DNA from: Hepsetus odoe
Taxonomy: Eukaryota; Chordata; Actinopteri; Characiformes; Hepsetidae
Assembly: GCA_017165825.1 (NCBI GenBank)
Contig: CM029366.1
Coordinates: 32,130,349-32,194,348 of the forward strand
Reading direction: 5' to 3'
DNA length: 64,000 bases
The translations under genes were made by a program, and so were the position numbers. Numbering within the stretch: the first letter of the stretch is position 1; each line of letters begins with the position of its first letter. The notes beneath the pieces are model-generated. The model was not told the origin of the DNA, ran no database searches, and saw only the letters and a program-made list of their open reading frames with translations. Below, in pieces: positions 61,540-64,000 of this stretch.

Positions 61540-61755
61540 CATGACCAACCATCATTGTGAAGACAGCACAACACACAGTGAGGTACAACAAAAAGCATTT
61601 AACCCATCACAGCAGGGGGCAGCTATACACCCCGAGGAGCAGTGATGAAGACGGTATCTTGCTCAAGGGTATCTCAGGGTAACTCATGGTCTCACAAACC
61701 CAAAACCTTCCAGTTTTGGGGCCTAGTACCTAAACACTAGGCCAGCGCTGCCCCA
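61540..61755 (-). mobile_element. SINE-A copy, diverged
   Basis: atcattgtgaagacagcaca, cacagcagggggcagctata and cctaaacactaggccagcgc. Confidence 0.75.
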
Positions 61756-62179
61756 TATCACTTATAATAATAGATAATATAATATTTAACACAGTCAGCA
61801 CCAGTAAGAACCAGAAGGGCCACATAAAGACTGCCAGAAGCCAAAAAAAGTATGAACATAATGAATATAGCCAAACAGGCTCTTTGCATGAAGCAGGTTC
61901 TCTGTGTGTTCACATTACACACAGAAATGCACATTTAGATTAAATGAATCACAATAACAACATATCTGTCTTCTAATATCTCACCTCTTTCCTTCTTCAG
62001 GTTCTTCACCGTCTCCAGGACATTCAGCGACCCACAAATGATCCTCTTGTGAAATGTTCAGACCTTGAGAAGACCTCAAACTCACTATGCAAAAGAACCA
62101 TCCATTATTTAAAATTTTGCTAATGGATCTCCTCATTGGGGTTAAAATATTATTTTAGTCCTGTCAAACCGTCTTACAT

Positions 62180-62345
62180 TTGAAGTGTCTAAAGATACAA
62201 GGTTCTAGATCAAGGATCTAGATCACTCAGAACAATCTAGAACAAGGTTCCAATCACTCAGTGTTCAGCATCACCTGATCATCTGGAATCATCAGCACCT
62301 GTTTCTTCACTGATTCATGTTTTAAGTTAGACGCTTTGTTCTATA
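62180..62345. repeat. Interspersed repeat, family E
   Basis: atacaaggttctagatcaag ... tcatctggaatcatcagcac ... aagttagacgctttgttct, shared with 42130-42275. Confidence 0.5.
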
Positions 62346-62683
62346 GTGTGTGTAACCACTGTTTGTTTTAGTCTCCAGCTTAAAATATAATGCTACCCAG
62401 TTCAGGCCAACACCTCTCCAGCCAGGCGTTTAGTTTATGGAAGTGTTTTTGAAAGTTGCATTGTTTTATTTCAGTTTTATATCAAAAATGTATCAGAAAC
62501 CCACTTAAAATCAACTAAATGTTACATAATAGTCTCCAAGATCAACCACAGAAAGTGTCAAGCTTAAAGCCCGCTGTCCTGGAACTGAATTTACGGAAAT
62601 AACCGCATCGAGAAACTGCAGGGATAGTGTTAACACTATCCCTGCGATGACTAAAAATACCAGCTAAACGTTACAATTTTCCA

Positions 62684-62867
62684 TGAAAGTGAAAGTGACT
62701 ACCCTTGTCATTGTGAAACACAGTACAGCACAACACAACGAAATTCAACCTCTGCATTTCACCCAAACACACACGTGCAACAGGGGTCAGCTATTGAAAG
62801 CACCCGGGGAGCAGTGACAGGGATGGTACCTTGCTCATGGGTACCTCAGGGTAACCTACTGGTGAGG
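62684..62867 (-). mobile_element. SINE-A copy, head truncated
   Basis: gaaagtgaaagtgactaccc to ctcagggtaacctactggtg, stopping before the B box at the same place as the copy at 25305. Confidence 0.8.
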
Positions 62868-63207
62868 TACAGCTTCTTACAGGTTTTCTGCGCCACGAGA
62901 GAAACTGAACTAGAAGTGATTATGAATGACGGGAGAATACAAGAGCAAGCCACCTGTAACATAATCCTATAAGTGCTTCAACAGAACTCACCTTCAAAAG
63001 CCAGAAGCTGTTACGAGGAAACAGACCAAAAAAACAAACCTGAAGCAGAAGAGTGCGAGCGCAGACTCTGTACATGAGCTGCAGGACAAACTTTAACTTT
63101 AGGGAAAAATGGCCAAAATCCAAGAGTGGCCTCAAGTGCAGCTGCGCTGCGCGGACAAATAACCTTCATCAGTCCGGTGTCTTTTGGAGATTTATTTCAA
63201 AATTTTA

Positions 63208-63402
63208 GTGAAAGTGACTATTTGTCATTGTGAATCACAACTCTGTATTTCACCCACACACACCGTCCAGCTGGGGATATCCAGCCATATCCAGCGCCCA
63301 GGGAGCAGTGACGGGGACGGTACTTTGCTCAAATGTACCTTAGAGCAACCTATTGGTCTGGGATTCGAACCCACGACCTTCAGATCCTGATTCCTAGTCC
63401 GC
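63208..63402 (-). mobile_element. SINE-A copy, A box lost
   Basis: agtgaaagtgactatttgtc, gggattcgaacccacgacct. Truncated after gattcctagtcc. Confidence 0.75.
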
Positions 63403-63799
63403 TGTTTGGTGTAAAATGTTAGATGTAAAATAAAGACATTCAGTGCGTGTTTAAGATGAACTGGTTCGGGGTTCTTTGCGGTGGTCGTGAACGGGAACCA
63501 GACGTCACACGAATCTAAATCACACACTAGTGAAGTTGTGTGTGTCGTCTGAGTGTTTATACCACATGGTAAAATGGCGATGAACGGAACCAGATGTCTC
63601 CTACACAAAAATAGCCAGTTCCAAAGCCACCACTGAAGCTACACGTGCCTCCTGAGTGTTTATAAGGGATGGCGGTGGTCTGTGGGGGACTATTTTCTAT
63701 CTTTCTGTGTTTTGCTTCACAATGCCCTGCGTTTATCCCTCCACCATGAATGGGTCTAGAGTTAGTCAAGAATATTCTCCAAATTCTGGAAAAAAAGGT

Positions 63800-63885
63800 G
63801 TCTCAGGCATCGCCTTCACAATCAGGTCATGTTTGTGAGGGACGTTCAGACGTCTGGTTCCATTCACCAACACTGTGAACTACGT
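63800..63885. repeat. Interspersed repeat, family G fragment
   Basis: gttcagacgtctggttccattcacca, as at 5730 and 40070. Confidence 0.35.
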
Positions 63886-64000
63886 ACAGGAAATAAACTC
63901 ATTAACACAAAGAAGGGAATTAGCAGGTTAATAATAATGACCAAACATAACTATACAAGTCCAATCATTTTGTTGAGTTAAATGGAACTATAAAAGCCTC

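Overview
This is vertebrate genomic DNA, almost certainly from a teleost fish. It has spliced genes with long introns, two vertebrate gene families with conserved exon phases, dense tRNA-derived SINEs, fragments of a fish-type RTE-clade LINE, Tc1-like remnants and very many (CA)n/(GT)n microsatellites. An otophysan fish is my guess, but nothing here proves the order.

Two protein-coding genes are supported, both on the minus strand. The first is mmp24, a membrane-type matrix metalloproteinase (MT5-MMP). Eight exons lie between 36277 (ATG) and 2532. They encode the signal peptide, the propeptide with its cysteine switch, a furin site, the catalytic domain with the zinc motif, the hinge and most of the hemopexin domain. 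The last exon or exons (end of hemopexin, stalk, transmembrane segment, tail) are not visible and should lie left of base 1. The second is fam83c, a DUF1669 / CK1-binding scaffold protein. It is complete in four exons from 52723 to 43417 and encodes about 589 residues. All splice phases close without a frameshift in both genes.

Layout: 1-36151 holds mmp24 exons 8 to 2 and introns 1-8, with an 18-kb intron 1. At 36152-36277 is mmp24 exon 1, bracketed by GT blocks on one side and CA blocks on the other. The intergenic interval 36278-43416 contains a perfect match to the CTCF core consensus at 40255. fam83c occupies 43417-52723, and 52724-64000 is upstream sequence with no recognisable gene. In human, MMP24, EIF6 and FAM83C are close neighbours, which supports both identifications. 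Here the two genes lie head-to-tail on one strand and I see no eif6 between them.

Mobile DNA fills much of the rest. There are about 31 copies of one tRNA-headed SINE (SINE-A here), about 9 of a second (SINE-B), several of an L2-tailed SINE (SINE-C) and seven RTE fragments, some split by later SINE insertions. There are also several non-autonomous DNA-transposon-like families. The best leads are a nine-copy inverted array of a 60-70 bp unit in fam83c intron 1 (51560-52072), UG repeats at both ends of that same intron, a telomere-repeat block inserted inside a transposon copy, a CTCF-like core carried by SINE-A, and a candidate signal-peptide exon on the plus strand in mmp24 intron 1. I found no complete new biological system. 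Family labels come from reading the sequence, not from a search.
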